Shown: one piece after another, positions 16,118 to 17,496 of the stretch | Position numbering within the stretch: position 1 is the first letter of the stretch | Layout: each line of letters opens with the position of its first letter | Assembly: GCA_027600665.1 (NCBI GenBank) | Contig: JADGJL010000592.1 | Coordinates: 1 to 17,496, forward strand | DNA length: 17,496 nucleotides | DNA from: Irineochytrium annulatum | Taxonomy: Eukaryota; Chytridiomycota; Chytridiomycetes; Chytridiales; Chytridiaceae | Direction: 5' to 3' | Program-made: the position numbers and the translations under genes | Notes under the pieces: model-generated | What the model saw: only the letters and a program-made list of their open reading frames with translations | Databases searched by the model: none | What the model was told of the DNA's origin: nothing

Positions 16118-17496
16118 TCATCTCCTCGCCTCCCGCATCATGCCCCACGCGCCAACGATCGACATGGGCTTAGGCACCATCCCAGCGGAAGCTGACGGCG
16201 CGATGCTGCGCTTCGTGGGCGCCAGCTTGAAATATTGCCGCACACGTGCGTTCCGCAAAGCCAGGAATTGCAGTAGGGTGAAGATGTTCGTGGGCACCCA
16301 GTACATGAAAATTCCCTGTGCATAAAGTGTAAGTATAAACAGTGGCAGAAAGAGGAACAAAGAGACGAACCGAGGGGAACTGCGCGGTGATGGGAATAAA
16401 GACGACCATCATAACACGGAACAGAGTCTTCATGGATGCGGTCATTTGCTGGGTGCCGCCGTTCATGTCAAACGTCATCTGGCAAATTCAGCCCCGCGTG
16501 TCAGAACTCGCAGGAATTAAAAGTATAGAACACAAACCTCCATCACCGCCAGCATAGACGCGCTTGCGATGATGGGCAGAATGAAGGTCGGATCCATTAT
16601 TGTCAAGTCCTTCACGAACCCAATGCCACCCGTCTCGAACCCTGGCACGGGAAGTTCGGCCATGGCTCGCAGCGCGAGGAAAAAGGATATGAAGACGGGG
16701 GCTTGAGTTAGCCCTGTAATTAAAAAGTGAGTTAGAAAGGATGCCCCGGGAGCTTTTCGAACAATCAATGAATCCAGCCGTATAGACAACAAGTCGAAAA
16801 TAATGACCCCGAAAACTCCAAGCTTCATGTCAAAATTATTAACCAGCAAAGTCCTCCGTAAAATATGACGCCCCTTCCTTGGCACTCCATCTTTCAACAT
16901 CAACCGCACTTCGAAACACTTACCCCACAGCGTCGAGAAGGGGCTCAACCCGTTTTTCCTATACAGCTCCTGGCTCTTCGTCATCAACTCCCTTAGCCTC
17001 CTGCTGTCATTCGCCTTTCTGGCCTTAGCCATCTCGGCCGTCAGCGCCTCCGTCTCCGGCTTCATGGCGCGCATCTTATCCGCGTTCCTCTGCGTCTTCA
17101 GCACTATGGGGAACAAGAGCCCGCGGATGAAGAGCGTCGTGGTCGCGATCGTGACCCACCACGGCAGACCCGTAGTGATGTACACGGCCTCGAGCAGGGC
17201 CTCGGCGGCGCCAACGGGGGTCCAGTGGCAGAGGCCGAGTTTCGCGAGGTCGCCGATTTGGGTGATGGCCGTAGTGGCGGTTGAGGTGGCGTCGCCGGTG
17301 GCGGTTAGGACGGAGTCGAGGGCCGTGCCAAAGTCGGGGTCGATTGGTGCGGGTGTGTCGGTGGACGCGGGGAGGGAGTTATTTGCCGCGGCGGGTGGTG
17401 ACGAGGAGAGACTAGAGAATTCAGAGGCAGGGGGAGGCGCCTCGGTGGCTCGTAGTGGTTCGGACGCGGCGGGGGTCGCTGCGGGCGGGGCAGGGG
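16118..17496 (-). CDS. OXA1: Mitochondrial inner-membrane insertase OXA1, 5' end outside window
   Basis: Oxa1 (YidC/Oxa1/Alb3 family) inserts mitochondrial-encoded and some imported proteins into the inner membrane. Exons: beyond 17496 down to 16924, then 16538-16713, 16371-16478, 16118-16315; 350 aa lie in the window and no start codon is present. The first part is an Ala/Pro/Ser/Thr-rich segment (presequence and spacer). The core follows: LCHWTPVGAAEALLEAV, the TM with GLPWWVTI, the matrix loop rich in Lys/Arg/Glu (KTQRNADKMRAMKPE), LTQAPVFISFFLALRAMAEL, PVPGFETGG, DPTFILPIIASASMLAVMEM, the TM in VMMVVFIPITAQFP, and GIFMYWVPTNIFTLLQFLALR. Only about 45 residues follow the last TM. The LPVPxxxTGG block favours Oxa1 over Cox18. 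Introns are 210, 59 and 55 bp; the 210-bp one is a stop-free multiple of three, and the 55-bp one starts GTTCGT. Confidence 0.95.

Noticed and set aside
1..17496. tRNA, rRNA, snRNA, CRISPR arrays, prokaryotic promoters or ribosome binding sites
   Set aside because: No cloverleaf, conserved snRNA boxes or regularly spaced repeats were found by eye, and the DNA is eukaryotic. A covariance-model search would be decisive.

Overview
The window is nuclear DNA from a eukaryote, almost certainly a fungus. The genes are split by many short introns, mostly 38-96 bp, with GT-AG ends and CTAAC/CTGAC-like branch sites close to the acceptor. One gene encodes a velvet-domain protein, a family essentially restricted to fungi. 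The next best-matched proteins (TGFBRAP1/Vps3-like, DDX10/Dbp4-like, OXA1-like) look as close to animal as to yeast versions. An early-diverging (for example zoosporic) fungus would fit, but that is inference. All gene models were spliced by hand by matching conserved protein families across exon junctions.

Layout: 1-2383 is a poorly resolved left end. It has a G-homopolymer tract, a Thr/Ser-rich minus-strand open segment, and two tentative minus-strand coding segments (803-1029 and a three-exon orphan at 1238-1691). 2384-3681 (+) is an eight-exon velvet gene. 4203-5282 (+) is a five-exon membrane M50B-like metalloprotease. 5283-7167 has no recognisable gene but holds overlapping open frames, a perfect hairpin and A/T-rich low complexity. 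7168-10299 (+) is a nine-exon DEAD-box helicase of the DDX10/Dbp4 family. 10453-14049 (-) is a sixteen-exon Vps3/TGFBRAP1 gene. 14123-14826 (+) is a two-exon TTC1-like TPR gene, divergent from it. 15124-15339 (-) is a small unrecognised ORF. 15437-15834 (-) is a NOPCHAP1-like gene. 16118 to the window end (-) is OXA1, cut off at its N-terminus.

The genes are housekeeping and regulatory genes with no operon logic. DDX10/Dbp4 and NOPCHAP1 both belong to ribosome and box C/D snoRNP biogenesis, Vps3 to endosomal tethering, OXA1 to mitochondrial membrane insertion, and velvet to development and light control. I did not find a convincing new multi-gene system. The points most worth a second look are the splicing features (a probable GC-AG intron, micro-exons, 38-43-bp introns, stop-free introns of length 3n), the velvet gene, the short OXA1 tail, and the unexplained segments 1-2383 and 5283-7167.
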